64,000 bases of DNA from Eremophila alpestris peregrina (GCA_009792885.1 WMCF01000007.1:5323798-5387797), one strand, 5' to 3'. Counted from the first letter of the stretch, positions 1-13,231 are shown. Translations and numbers: made by a program. Notes: a model not told the origin generated them from the sequence alone.

Positions 1-3000
1 CTTTTTCATGCTTTGTTATCTTGAAAAAAATACAAGGGATGTGGGATGCAAAACACGTATCAAGGGCAAAATTATTTTACTAATTAATTAATTAACAACT
101 GTAGTTCATTTTTTCCTAAGTATTCCTGATTTTTTCATGAATGGCTACTAAACATAGGCAGAGAAAATTCAGACCACTTTTTAAAAAGCATTGCAGAAGT
201 AATACATCTGTCAGCGTAACAGAAAATAGTTCTACCCTTCTCCTCCTTGCAAAGTACTAAGGCAGGAATGCATAGCACTGTAAAAAAGCCATTCAGAAGT
301 TGTATCTCAGTGGTTAGTGGTTATACCTGAGGCCAATAGGTTTGGAGAACTCTGAACTCTCTTCACAGCTGTTAATGTGACAGACATTGCAGCACGTTTG
401 CGAGCACACCCACCGCTATCTGGAAGCACAAAACAATACAGACAGCAGCCCCAGACAAAGGGAGCAAGCACATGCAACATATCACAGTGTGAGATAGGCC
501 AAACATATATGAAAATAAGCATGCAGCAAGGGAACTGCTGCAGAAATGTGTGAATTTGCAGGTTTGGCAGATTAGCAGAATACATAAAATTTCACAGGCT
601 TTAAACAACAGTAAACCTCACAGAGAACAAGTGAAGAAAGCTGTATTTAATACTTAATCCACTAGGGAAATAGATACACTCTGTTACCTGAAGGACTGCT
701 TAATTACAGCCAATTAGTAAAAGCAAACAACTAATCAAAATAAAGGCTTAAGCATTCCAGAATAATATTAATCAATAATCTGCACTGTAAATAATTTCAT
801 TGTATGCATTAGAAAGACACCATTCATAAACTAAGCTCATGTCTGATCAGCTGACAAAGTATTTTTGTTCAGTCTTTTTGATCCTTTTTGCTCAAGAAAC
901 AAAATTAGCAGTGAAGGCATAATTTTTTTTTTCCACTTTGATGGAATGAACTCTTCCCCTTTTTAATCTAATATAAATGTAACAAATAAAAGAAATTTAT
1001 ATCTGGAACAGAATAATATTCTGAGGAAATGACTAGAAATCTAAAATAATTTTTAAAAATGAGGTATAGAAAAAAACCCTTCCCTCTTGATCTTGCCCAA
1101 CTGCTTTTTTTATTTTACTCTTCTCTCACTGGAGCTGCCATTACATTTCATAAATACTCTATTATTATTAGAAGACAGCTTTCCCACAAATTAGCTTTTT
1201 GGCAACTCTAGCATAGTTGTAAAAGAAAGTTAATAAATATTCTTACCAATTATATTTAACTAGAATATTTTTCTGCTCTTCCCTAAAATAATTATTTTAA
1301 TTTTAATATTTGATACAACTGAAATTTCATTTACTGCTCAATGAATTCAAGAACTACAAGTATGATAAATGCCTTTTTTATTTCTGTAACCTGTGACAGG
1401 GAGTTTTATATAATTACAGTCTTAATGAAGACCTGCAACCTATTTGCAGAAAGTATTTGCTAAAATAGCAGTAATTTGAGCCACAGAGTCATCTTTAACC
1501 TAGGTCTGCAAGAGAAGTGATCTCCTGGTATTTCTTTGCTCATTCCAATATTCCCCTGCCACTTCAATATTTCCAATATTCCTCTGGCCACACACCCTGC
1601 AGGATATGCATTAAGTAGTTGTTAACATTGGCAAACATCAGGGCAACTGCCTTAGTTGTAAGTGGTACCAAAGACTCATTGCCAATTCCAAGGCTCAAGG
1701 CAAAAGGCCAAATTATTTCAGCCAGCAGTAGTTGAAAGCAATGCATTACCTGCCATTAATTATTGGCATTGTACATGTGAAACAAAGGCAGTGGCTATCA
1801 AATCTGCACATGTGTTTTAGTGTGTTTACATAAATATGGAATGGAAATGGTAATTAAAATTACATTTTCCATTCTTATATTCCTTTTCCCCCACCATCGA
1901 CATACATCAGAGGTAATTCCAACAAAATTTGATGATGTGTTAATACTGAGGTTCTGTTCTAATCTGAATATTGGCAGACTTTGAAGGCATACTACATTTC
2001 ATATAAGCTAACAGGCAAAAAAAAATCATTACACGGTCACAGCTCTTATTCAAACAAAGTGGTAATTTACTTTTAATTTTTCAAGGGCTACCTTCCTGAA
2101 TTTCATGATAGAGAAAGTGAAGACAACAAGAAACTGACTACAAACATTTAATTAGTTTAACTTCAGGAAATTCTGCTTCAATTTAATTTTTAATGTAATT
2201 TAAATGACTCAGAGTTTTATATTTCATGGGCCCATAATCTAGCAAAGTGTTTTGGCTTCATACAAGAGAAATAAAATGGATTGTAACTGACTACATACAA
2301 TATTTACCCCTATATACATATATATAATTTATATATATTCAGAAGTCTGTACCTGCATTACTTACCAGTATCTGTACAAAATTATGAGATATAATTAGCA
2401 TTCATTTAAGACATAACCTCACATTTGGACAATATTGAGTTGTGCAAAATTTCTAGAAGAACAGGATTGTGTTTGGGTAAGCACATAGTGATGCATGATG
2501 GATTCCATCCTCTCATCTATGTTCAGGCCAGGTTCCCATTAAGTGGAGTGTGGAGTATTAAGAAACTGTAAGGGACACTGAATTAATGATCTTCTGCTCA
2601 TTTCACTTGCAAACTATACACAATGAATATTTCACAGTTGTTACTTAAGGAACAAATGAAGTTATATGAAACAATCTATACAAAATGTTTGCATATATAA
2701 AAGATTTGTCCACAAATAGGTATACACACACTCACAATTCCTTTGACCTGAAAAATTCTTCAGGAAGGAGTCCTGTCTCATTAGGAATTGCTTTAACATT
2801 GAAGCAAGGGAGACACAAATCAGCTAAGGTCTGCAGGCAGTGCTAGAATATGAAGTCAGGCAATAACTCACAATCAAAACAGCTGCCTCAAATGCAATTG
2901 CAGCTTCTTTTTTCTCCCTCTCTTAATTGTTTCTGCATTTAATCCTTTCCCCTGAATTCATAGCCCCAAGAGCTGCTCCCACTAGAGACAGCATCACCCT

Positions 3001-3104
3001 AAGTGAGCCGTTTCTGTATTTGATAAATAGTCTACTGGTTGGGTCCTGCCCCAAAGCCAGATGGAGACGATTCAGAATGCCACCATTTCATTTAAGAACA
3101 AGGG
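1..3104. other. AT-rich non-coding sequence, no gene seen
   Basis: No open frame longer than about 90 codons and nothing resembling a known protein, RNA gene or transposon is visible. The block is rich in A/T runs and contains a short interrupted AT dinucleotide stretch at about 2311-2339. It reads as ordinary avian intergenic or intronic DNA. A diverged repeat could be hidden here without being recognisable by eye. Confidence 0.7.
2311..2339. repeat. AT-rich simple repeat
   Basis: An interrupted run of TA dinucleotides, broken by single C and AATT interruptions. It is a degenerate microsatellite with no flanking element. Confidence 0.7.
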
Positions 3105-3626
3105 GTGGGTTTCTTAAAAAGACTGTTTCAGAGAGTCAGTGAAAGCAGTGGCATAAACCAAGGGGGCAAAGATGAAAGGATGGTGACCTTGTGTGAAGAG
3201 GTGAGAGAGAGCAGCCAGGGGCAAGAAATTTTTAATAAGCTCTTAAAGCTTATTAAAGAAAAGAAAAATGGCATCCAAACATTAAGTTTGCTAATTATTA
3301 TTGTATTCATTGTACTTGTGAACAGTATCATTTTTCTGTTTGTGTGCACAGTGAATTCAAGTTTAGAAGTCTTGAGACCATGGCTTCTTACTCCTTATTT
3401 GCATTCTGACCTTTTGAGGCAAATATATAGTGCTGGGTCCAACCATCCAAGACAGACAGACAGACAAGGCTGCTGCCTTTCTATTGTCCCCAGGTCCAAC
3501 CAGGAGGGAGACTGGAAATGTGTTCCCAGCAGACAGATGTACACACCACATCCATACATGGCTGGACACACAGCTCCAAGCGCTGACACGGCACAATGGC
3601 CTCAGCACCGTCCCCTTTCTGGCTGA
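3105..3626 (+). CDS. Unrecognised 173-codon open frame, doubtful
   Basis: This is the longest open frame in the window. The conceptual product has a charged amino-terminal part (about residues 1-55, rich in Lys/Glu), then a strongly hydrophobic stretch rich in Ile, Leu and Val (about residues 58-83) that could span a membrane. A Pro/Ser/Gln-rich carboxy part without features follows. I recognise no family. By a rough estimate for this base composition, a frame this long should arise by chance in about one window in twenty. The last third lies in a GC-richer patch where stop codons are rarer. There is no visible splice, promoter or polyadenylation context. It could be a chance frame, a fragment of an old retroelement gene, or (least likely) a lineage-specific gene. 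Confidence 0.12.
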   Translation: MGFLKRLFQRVSESSGINQGGKDERMVTLCEEVRESSQGQEIFNKLLKLIKEKKNGIQTLSLLIIIVFIVLVNSIIFLFVCTVNSSLEVLRPWLLTPYLHSDLLRQIYSAGSNHPRQTDRQGCCLSIVPRSNQEGDWKCVPSRQMYTPHPYMAGHTAPSADTAQWPQHRPLSG

Positions 3627-3910
3627 AGGTCCATTAGGGAGAATGGCACACATGGACCCTTCCAGCAACTGGGCTCAAACAATGAGTCTGCCACTCCTTT
3701 CATGTCTGGCTCTCCTGTGACAGCCCTGGGAGGGCCCAGGACAAGGGAGACCCTTTATTCCCTGGGTGCCCTTAATTTGTGTTCTTGCCTGCCCTCGTGT
3801 CCCTGTGCTGTTCTGGGCTTACAGAGCTACATGACCTTTGATGGCTCCTGTGATGGCCCTGGGAGTATCCTGGCAGGGCAGAGTGTAACCTGGGCTTTCT
3901 CTCCTTCCAC
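3430..3910. other. GC-richer patch, possible old unclassified repeat
   Basis: Base composition rises clearly above the surrounding DNA and the patch has sharp-looking edges. It contains a (GACA)4 run at 3451-3466. A 21-bp motif occurs at 3712-3732 and again, with two mismatches, at 3845-3865. Isolated GC-rich blocks in AT-rich avian DNA are often remnants of LTR elements or other transposons, but I cannot match this one to a family. Several overlapping open frames here are by-products of the composition. Confidence 0.35.
3451..3466. repeat. (GACA)4 microsatellite
   Basis: Four perfect tandem copies of GACA, at the 5' edge of the GC-richer patch. Confidence 0.85.
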
Positions 3911-6900
3911 TCTTTCTCTGAATTCCTTTTAAGATGTGCTGATGAGTTTTTTTACCACATAATCTACACTGACAGGTAAAGCTATTTGGTTCTTTCGTTC
4001 TGCTAAAAAGTAAATTTTTTGTAGAATGCCTGGAACTCAAGCCCACCTAATATACTTTAGTGATCTAAAAGTGGCTTAACCATCTGTTCAGGAACTCTGC
4101 ATGGACCCAAAAAATTCTGTTCTTGTCTCCCAGACAAAATGTAAGAGAATAGTCCATGTAATGAATTCCATTAATAATTTTAACAAACAGATAATATTTG
4201 CACTCTTCCAGAACTGCGTACTTTTCACTCTTGGCTGTTCTTTATGTGCTTCATCTAAGGCAAACAGCTAACTTGTTTAATAACTTTAAAATTAGATGCA
4301 TTTATCAAGAATGATCTGTGTGAAATTCAGCCAAAATACTTACAGATGGACAGTAAGAATCTGTTTTAACTATTAACTTCTATCCATTTAATATTCCTCA
4401 ATGCAATTACCTCTCCTCTGACATGAGCTATATGTGCACATATAATGTATAATGAACAATAAGGACATTTATCAATTTTTAAAAATGTGATGTGAGTTTC
4501 AGGGGCAGCTCACACTTTCTGTGAGTTAGTTAATCAAGCAACCAAGCTAATGATGTTCATCAATCTGTAAAATACCTGAAGACTAATTGAAGAAATCCCC
4601 TAAATATAGCTTAAAATATCATTCTGTTGATGATTTGCTTAGTCTGAGTTTAAAAACACACACACATTCTATGAGACTACTATTTTAAAATTGTGACATT
4701 TGAACTCCAAAAGGAAGCATGAGCCAAAGTACCCTTGATACTTCTGAAAAACCTCCTCTACATCTTACCACTGTTTCTCTGCTTTTGCAAAAATGTTTCA
4801 TTGCCTTATGCTGCTGAATGTTCCTTCCTAACATGTGCAACAGAATTAACATCAAATGGTAAAAAATCCCTCCCATATATGGTAGAGTATTGCAAACCAA
4901 AGCTCTTCAAAACATTTTCTCTGTAGACAAAAATATCTTCCGGAGGGTTTGCTGAGACAGACTGCCAAGTCTGCAGCCACAGGGAACACTGGATTAGAGG
5001 AGCCCAGTCTAAGCAGAGGATTAAGTTTTTATTTTTAAAGCTGTATATATATTAGCTTTGCCACTCTACCAGTTACTGGCACCAAACTAGATAGCTCATT
5101 TATCTGCAGGAGTCATTAATGAAACGCATATTTTAAAAACAAACTTAGTGGCAAATCAATAGCATCTGATAAACTTCAACTGCACCATGCACAAGTTTCT
5201 CTTATAAAGCAGTGAAATAAAAAAAGACCACCAACCTCAAACCAAAGCTGTAGCACTCATGTTCAGAAGACAGTGCAGTGTAGAAAGAAAAAAAAAAAAA
5301 ACAAAAGGGAAAAAAAAAAAAGGAAAAAAGGAAATAGCTAGACCAGAACAGCACACAGAACAGCTTTCACCTGAGTCACTCTCTTAATGAAGTGATGCTT
5401 TAGATGGATGCAAGGACAGGTGTAAGACATCCACTTTTACACCCTATTCACAGGTTTTTATTTTTTTTACAGTCAGAAAACAATCTACATCAAGAGTACT
5501 GATAAGAAATGCCACATTTTCTGTCAATACCTTCCTTTCAGTGCAGCTGATAACATGCATATTAATATCAAGCATATAGAAGATGAAAAAAATTATTCAC
5601 TATCCAAGTCCAGAGTAGATTAAAGTTCAACCTAAAATCATGGTATATTTTAAGTAACTGGAGAGGATTTCAGGTGTGTTCAGGTCTTTAAGGCTCCTTT
5701 GTGATCAGAAGATTCCCAATCCCGAAGTCATTGAGCCACAGATTATTAAAATCTTGTCTTCTCTCTTGGAAGTTCATAATTTACATCAAAAATCCTAGTA
5801 CAACATCATACAAAGTCATACTTCAGGGCTGCAGTAGCACAAACTGGCAATTTACCTCTTTATTCACTTTTTTTTTTTAAGTAGAAGCTATAACATTACC
5901 TCTATCATATGATTTTGACTCATATGACGGCAATGCACAATGTAATTATAGTATGACGATTAGGAAAGTTACATCTGAAATTACAGTTCTGTGAAACAAG
6001 TCATATTTTATTACTACCTTAATTATGCAGACTGACATGTTTAGGAAAGACATCTGCACTAAAAATGAGAGAGGACGGGACAAATTTCAAATAGTACTTT
6101 TATAAATGAAAAATACACCCTCTTGGTTTGCACTTGAAAAACAATGAAGCAAAACCAAAACTCTGGGGAACAAAAATACACCCTCAAATGAGAAAGTTAA
6201 TTTCTCCTGCTCATTTTATTTACAAATGCACTGGTTTCAAGTGAGTCAATTTATATTGTATAACTTTGCATTAAAAAATATGCTCAAAAAATGGATCCTA
6301 CTGAGTTCCAGTTGTCTGAGACAACAGGAAGCCATGAAGCCAGATTAATACAGTGATCAGGATAATGGCACCTCTACCCCAGAAAAGCTAATCCCTTTGA
6401 TTTAGAGCGTGCAGTTGATATTCAGACTTCAAAGGTAATTCTGGTCCTCAGGTCCCCCAAATCATGTCGAGGTGAAGCACCGCAGTCAGTGATAAAGCCA
6501 CTGGTTTGGAAAGGATGGATAGGTCTATCCTTGCGCCACACTTAATCTGCAAACCAGACAGTTCACCTATGGAGTCTGAAATAGCTGACTGCAACTGAAA
6601 ATTTACACCTGATTGAGGCCAGGATTTCAGCAGTCTGCTTTCAAGAGGCCTATTCCCTCTTCCAGCACAAAGAGCAGCACTGTCTTATTGGCTTCAGAAG
6701 TTCAGGAGCAAGTATTAGTACACTATCATAGATCATGAAGGTAACTTTCTGTAGAGTACTTAATTTGGTCAATACATCTGTTACAGCAACTTGAACAAAA
6801 ATACAAAGCATTTTAAGTACAACATATCCTCAAGATTATCCTCAGCTGATATGCAAGTGCAGCTTATAATACAAGGCAGTGTTCATATGCCCCTTAATTC

Positions 6901-7155
6901 AGTGACAGTACAGAACAGAATTAAAGGATTTCTAAAGCATGTGCATTTTCTTAGGAAAATGTGATGCTTTAATAACAGTTTTCCATCACTGTTATGTCCT
7001 CATACTATGTATTTTCACATAAAACATACACACGCACAAAACTGATACTATTAAATTAAGCACAGAAAGCTAAACATGCACTTTTATTTTGTGTATCCAT
7101 ATATGTCCATACATAGAAAAACATGTATGTAAATTTGATATATGGGATACAAATG
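3911..7155. other. AT-rich non-coding sequence, no gene seen
   Basis: No supportable gene or classified transposon. It includes a (CA)6 run near 4656-4667 and an A-rich tract at 5284-5334. A short stretch at about 6405-6560 has several CpG dinucleotides, which are scarce elsewhere in the window. Open frames are all under 80 codons and overlap one another on both strands, as expected by chance. Confidence 0.65.
5284..5334. repeat. A-rich low-complexity tract
   Basis: Two long A runs separated by short G-containing interruptions. It could be a decayed poly-A tail of a retrocopy, but no recognisable gene-derived body lies upstream and no flanking target-site duplication is apparent. I treat it as low-complexity sequence. 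Confidence 0.75.
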
Positions 7156-7158
7156 CAG

Positions 7159-7200
7159 ATAAGCAGGCTATTAAAATATATATTAAAATATCCTGCTTAT
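7159..7200. repeat. Inverted repeat with AT-rich loop
   Basis: Arms ATAAGCAGG (7159-7167) and CCTGCTTAT (7192-7200) are perfect reverse complements, separated by 24 bases. The loop consists of two near-copies of a 12-base unit resembling ATTAAAATATAT. The DNA or a transcript could form a hairpin. No flanking poly-U terminator or known RNA family is evident, so this may be coincidence. Confidence 0.6.
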
Positions 7201-7659
7201 TTTGAGTTCAGCACCAACTAAAGTACAATTTGTTTATGAAAATTCTAGTAAATTTGGGATCTTCTCTACTCACAAAACAACACATAAAAAAAAATCTCAC
7301 AGATGCAGCATACCTGTGTTCATTTTGACACTGGAGGATTTGCTATAAAAGTCTTCAGATTTCCTGCGGAAAATAAAGTGATCTATTAATTTGCACAGGA
7401 CAAGAATGTGTGGTACAAAATGGCAGCAGGGCTTTTTGGAGGGGTGGAGAATCACTGTGATAGAAATGGCAGTCCTATTTTAACACTGCTTTAATTAAAT
7501 TGGTATTGCTTGTCCGTCCAAAGTTGAAGATGAGCTGTCACTTCCATTATAAGTCATCCTATCTTTAAGTGTTTAGAAGCTTTCTCATAAATATTTGCTC
7601 TAGGATAAAAAAACGTGATTAATTTCTGGTCTTGCAACTATAAACTAAAAATATTTTCC

Positions 7660-7770
7660 ATACAGGAATGTGGAAATATTTTTAAAAGCTGCTTATAAGG
7701 TTTATTCGCTCCTTTGCGCAAACTAAAAGATATAAAAGATGAGGTCTCTCCAAATATATTCTAAGCAGCC
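7660..7770. promoter_or_regulatory. Candidate conserved non-coding block (weak)
   Basis: The block combines a TEAD-like GGAATGT core (near 7667-7673), an AT-rich stretch and three CpG dinucleotides close together. It is less repetitive than its surroundings. This is inference from composition and short motifs, which are common by chance. I cannot see conservation from a single sequence. Confidence 0.15.
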
Positions 7771-10524
7771 AAAGTTACCAAGCCTTTTTCAATGTTTTAT
7801 AAGCAGATGTGGTTGTTTTCATCTAGTGATTTAATGTATCTCCCCAGATAACATTGACATTCCTAATGCTGCTTGATGTGTTTCTATGCACAGAATCAGG
7901 ACGTGTCTTGGCACTCACAGGAATCCTTATCAAAACTCCTAATGGAATCACTGGGTAGCCAATCAGGTCACTATACACCAAGGCACTTTTTAAAGATAAT
8001 TTGCACCAAAATAATGTAAAGTGCACATGAAGGTTGAATCTATGTAGATATCCCAACTCTATAATAGAGTACTTACAAACAAACAAATAGTAAAACACAA
8101 CAAGTCAAACTACAACTGCAGAAAACTCATAACACGTTATATTATCAGCCAACTTTATCCTACTGATGTCATGGGACAAAGCAGACACTATGTTCCACAT
8201 ACTGCCAGTTTATGTCACAGCTTTATCTCAGGATAAAGTGGCATCTGCATACTAGCCAGTCTTAGCTGTATTGTTACATATATACTGTCCAATATAATCT
8301 ACTTTAGCAAATAGGCAGACATACTAAAGGTCAAAATACTGAGGGCTAAAAAAAAAAAAAATCATTCTCCTACAGCATTATTCCCACATCAAGTCCAAGA
8401 TAAAAAAAAGAGAAAAATCAAATTTCATCATGCAATACAGCTTCAAAAAATTAAAAATATTAACTGGTTGGATATATTGGAATAAGTTGGAAGGGATGCA
8501 CAAGTGACCATTTTTATGATGGGAGACTAAAGGTACTAATTAATACAAGTAAACAAAATATAAAAACAGAATTCCAGTTTCAGTTCAACTCAACAGGAAC
8601 CCTGAATTAAATGTACCTGAGGTAACGTATATTGCCATAATCCCTTGTATTCATAACAAGGTCAGACATTTCACTGCTTAACAAAAAATACTGTTTTTCA
8701 GAAACTATCTGATCTCTGCTGCTATTATTCAGGCAGTTTTCTGAAAAAAAAAAAAAGTATGCTAAATTTCTTGAGAACTATGGAAATAAATAACTATCAG
8801 TAAATGAAGTTTTATAATATTATTTTTATGCTGCAGCTATCAGCAAACTACTGCTGCAAATTTTTAAAAGACCTTATAAAAATTAAGGCAATTTGAAAAT
8901 ATATATATATGTGTATATAGTCTCTGACTGAATTTTTGCATTTCTTTAACTGCTACAGAATGTTCTTACAGCCTCAAATTCCCACTGCATTTTCAGACCG
9001 CCAGAAGAGACATCATTTCCAAACCTTCTTTTAGCTTGGAACTGAATTGCTGACCATACCACGTATAAGATACACAATGTTACATGATATTTATTTTCAG
9101 ACCCAACAAGTCTTGGAACATTGCAGAGCCAAAATGATTTCTAGCAGGTGGCTTTGATATATTTACCCAAAGCATGCTTAACTCTTACTCAAGTTTTAAC
9201 AGACAAAACTCAGTTTCAGCACTACAGCTTTGTACTCCTAAAAACTTTTATCAACAGTTTAGGCTACATTGCTGACACTCACTGAGGGACCTCATAAAAA
9301 TCACTAATGTTTCCACATTAATCTAATTTTGCTGAAAAACAGCTTAGTCATGCATACCAAAAAGATCTCTATGCAAATAAGGCAATCCAACTCTCACACA
9401 TGCAAACAGCAGGCCTTGTATTTAACACTAAAATTATTTTGAATTCTCTGCTTCTAAGGAGCTAAAGCACCATTCAGATACTTAATGATATTGGGGTAGA
9501 AGCCAAATGAATGCAATGAAATTAAATGTCATATGCCTGAAATTATTTTATCAACATTGTTTCAATCAGTCTTTAAGATCCTTGCTGCAAGAAGCAAGTG
9601 GTGGGGGGAAGAACAGGGAGCAAAGGGCTGGTTTTGTTTTGTACTTCTGTTCCTTCTTAATTTCCTCATGAAAATTGTTCTTCAGGAATGGGTTTGCCCC
9701 TGACAGGCAAGATGAACGTTCCACTGGTAGCATCAGACACTTTAGTGCCAAAATGTACACCCAATGATGAGCTGAGATACTCAGCTCTGAGACAGCTAAT
9801 GCTGTGACACAACCAAGGCCTGCAAGGATTGAGTGAGCACAAAGCACCACTGCAATGCATGAGTTTTCAAAATCAGTCACCTAGATCAGGCACATCTTCC
9901 ACTCAGCTCACACCTGATCTCTGATCAAAAGAATACTAAGTTTAAGCACAGTAGCAGGCCTAACTTTTGCAGAGGGAAATGATCAATTTTCATGGAATTC
10001 TTCTATAGCTAGCTTCATTTAGAAGAGCTAATGCAGAGGAAAATGAATGACTGTGCTAATGCACAAAAATGGGTCTGTTGGGTTGCATACAACTGCAGTT
10101 ACCATTGCTACATTTAGTTTCACTAAATACGTATCCTTGATAATATTACAATGATTAACAGCTCAGAAATTCTTTGCATCACAAGAGGTTACTGAAAAGA
10201 CTTGTGGGAATCTCATTGACATCTGCTCTATTTTCTCCAAGAGACCCTGATATCTCCTTGTAATTACTTCTGTTCCCAGTAAGTTCTGAAGTGTGGGGTG
10301 CTGAAGGGAAACATTCTGTCACCCCTTCTGTTCCACATTCATATGGAGCTATAAAAAGGGTTAGTGAGAAGTCACGGAAGGTTTTCCCACCCTCAGTTTA
10401 TTCATGAATCAAGATGCATGACTTTACTGTTAGGGGTTTAATTCCATTCTTTATCAGATCTTCAAGCATCTACAGACATTAAGGGAGAAGAATCATTTAG
10501 ATACAGTTCTGTGCATTTTGATCC
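7771..10524. other. AT-rich non-coding sequence, no gene seen
   Basis: No gene or classifiable element. It contains several A runs (for example about 8350-8362) and a TA/TG microsatellite at 8898-8919. Two overlapping minus-strand frames at 9566-9880 (104 and 64 codons) have no recognisable protein similarity and are judged to be chance frames. Confidence 0.65.
8898..8919. repeat. (AT)n/(GT)n microsatellite
   Basis: A short run of AT dinucleotides continuing into GTGTATATA. Simple-sequence repeat only. Confidence 0.8.
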
Positions 10525-10606
10525 CAGATGACCTTGCCTAAGCAGGAAGGTTGGACCAGGTGACCCAACGTGGTCCCTTTCAACCTTAGAATGCTGTGAT
10601 TCTGAG
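10525..10606 (+). mobile_element. CR1 LINE 3' end, 5'-truncated
   Basis: The 3' end of CR1 LINEs carries a characteristic phrase running from GGTTGGA through a purine-rich GGTCCCTTTCAACCTT stretch to terminal ATTCTG repeats. That phrase is seen here at about 10549-10603 with modest decay. Upstream sequence to about 10525 also fits the family (a CTTGCCTAAGCAGG-like stretch). CR1 copies in birds are usually severely 5'-truncated, and this one keeps only about 80 bases and no coding sequence. It is transcriptionally sense on the plus strand and is a fossil, not an active element. Confidence 0.88.
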
Positions 10607-13231
10607 TTACCTGTTAGTTATTCTTTGCCATTTCACAAAAGTTATTATAAAAAGCAGATTTAAAATGTAATTTTCTGATGAAGTTTTTATATTAATTCTA
10701 AATCTTATTGTATTATGGGCTCTTAATAGTTATCATCCTTTGTATTGAATTCTACTCCAAGGACCTTTGTCGAGAGGAGCAATTGATTTAGAACAGAGTG
10801 CAGATGGATCAACAGCAGGATAGGTATGTGTGTCTGGCTGGAATATTACAGACTTTCATTTTCTTAGATGGAGAGCAGTTCCCAGATATTTGCAGAGGAC
10901 AGGAACTTTCCTGACTTGCATGAGAAGGAGCGTCAGAATTTCATTAATGTTGTTTGCCAGTTTCACAGTTTGAGCTTGAGAGAGTAATCTACTTGAGAAA
11001 ATACCTGCAAAGTTAAGGAACCAAACCAGTGGTGAGTTTACTACAAGGTTTGCTTATTCAGTCAGTTCAAACACCACAGGTGATCTACAGACACACATTT
11101 ATTACTAGGCAGGATCCTATTTTACATGTGGCAGTATATTTCTTAAATGCACATCATTAAGACTCTGCAGAGCATTCCTGCTCTCCTGCAACAAGTCAAT
11201 ATACTTCATATGCCAACTCATACATTCAGTGATGGAGAGTAAAAAAAGGTATGAAGCATTAGTTCTGAAAGAACAGTAAAGTTGACTATTTTATTCCTCT
11301 CCCTATTTTCAAAGAAATTCTTTCAGATGTTTACTGTTAGCAGGAAAACTACAGCAATGAGAATGCAATGAAAACTTGATAAACCCCAAATGTTTAGACT
11401 GTGACAACAACACTCGCACAAAGAAACAACTATCCTGAAACTTCCTTGCTAGAAGTCTCTCCTGAGCCTATAAACAGGTAGAAAGCTTATATGCAAACAT
11501 ATTGTTTGTATGAAGAAATTTTGATGTAGCACAGGTAGATGATGCTTATAATGAAAATGTTTCAGTTTTATTAACATGCAACAGGAAGTCCCCAAAATGG
11601 CAGGGGATCTTCCATTTACTAATGGATTTACTAAGATCCAACCCAGCAAGGCATATGCTGAGCATATGCTTCAGTATATGCTTTATGAAAGCCCCACAAG
11701 AACTATTTCTATGCTTTATGTTAAACACAAGCATATACTCAAAAATACTCTTTGCCCCAGACCACACTGCCTTAGCCTATAAGGATATGAATATTCAGAA
11801 GCTAGAACTCCAGTTCTAATTAAAGTGTTTTCAGATAGATAATCAAAGAGAAAAACACAGGCAGACAATTGACATCATAGTTTCTGTCCTTTTAAGTTTT
11901 TCTTAAAAGAAGAGATCCTCACTCTAAGTGCAGTGTCATTGTACATATTGCTCATGTGCAATGTAATGATCAGGTCATTAAACAATTGGGATGGTGAATA
12001 GTTTGTTCATGGTCATAAATTTCTACTAGAACACAATGGATAAGTCACATTGTACTCAGCAGCAGTAAGTGCGTGACCAGGGAAATCTCTACACACAAAA
12101 GCTTTGTTTCCTGGATCATCTGCAGTACTACAAACAAACTATCTTAGGCTGATATCTAACTTACAGCAGATCAGATATTTGAGCCTATTTCCTCAGCAAA
12201 TACAATACTAACATTGTTTTTCAGTGTACAGCTAAGACTTTGTGCTGGAAAATCACAAGTGGTTCCAGTTCCCACGTACAAACATTCAAAGAGTATCAGA
12301 TACAGGAATATCCACCACAGGAGTCTATGGCTGATCATTCTCCATAAGCACATCAAGGGATTGGATTCAAGTGGAGGAAATAAAAGTACTATTAACCATT
12401 TCATGTCTCTTAAATGTGAGTTGAAAATCATAAGGTAATTTCTATTCATGAGAATCATTAAGGTCTGAAGCAGTTGCCAGGAGTGCTGTGGTCAGACTTA
12501 AGACTGAACTTGACAAGTATATGTGAAAAATGTGACTATCTGAATGCAGGGGAATAAATCTGATGACACAGGAATTTCTTACCAGACACTTATCCTCATG
12601 TAATTTCTCTGAGCATGCTATAAATGCAAGTTCAAGAGAAACTGGTATCATCCTTTCCCATGTTTCTTCATGAAACATAGAAAATTTACTAATTGTCTGA
12701 TAGGAAAAGCAAAGACCACATGTTTCTAAACTGCAGGATTTTAACAGCAATCTTTGTTCTTGCACAACAGTAGGAAAAGTTCAAACACTTGCATTGGTAT
12801 CAACGTAACTCTCTCTCTAGAGAAAAAACACGAAGCTTAAAATTTTGCCTGTTTGTAGCATGATTTTTACTAGATACTTATTTTGACTTGGTATGTAGTG
12901 AAAAACAAGCAAAATTTCTGCACTTGGTTCTAAGTAGGTACTTGCTGTGATGTCAAAATACTTCTCAGATATTTCAGTAGCAGAACATTTTCCAAAAATG
13001 ATACTGCAAGTATAAGAGGATACCAAGAAAGTTATTCAAGCCGACAGCATTCTGTACATTTTACTGGTTATTTTTACAGCTGCAAAAGGAACGAGGAGGA
13101 CAAACTACTGCTCTTACAGTCTGCATCTCCTCCTCTACCACTGGAGAAATTTTTATTAATAATTCCAGTCATGCTTGTGGTGTTTGTGATTTTTTTCATT
13201 ATTTTTACTACTTCAATGTAAATATAAAAAG
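10607..13231. other. AT-rich non-coding sequence, no gene seen
   Basis: No gene, RNA gene or classified transposon recognised. Overlapping short frames on both strands at 11449-11819 and 12171-12765 have no domain features. The region at 11650-11740 repeats short phrases resembling CATATGCT, giving a mildly repetitive look without a clear unit. Confidence 0.65.

Noticed and set aside
5221..5334. A-rich tract as the poly-A tail of a processed pseudogene
   Set aside because: No gene-like body is recognisable upstream and no target-site duplication was found.
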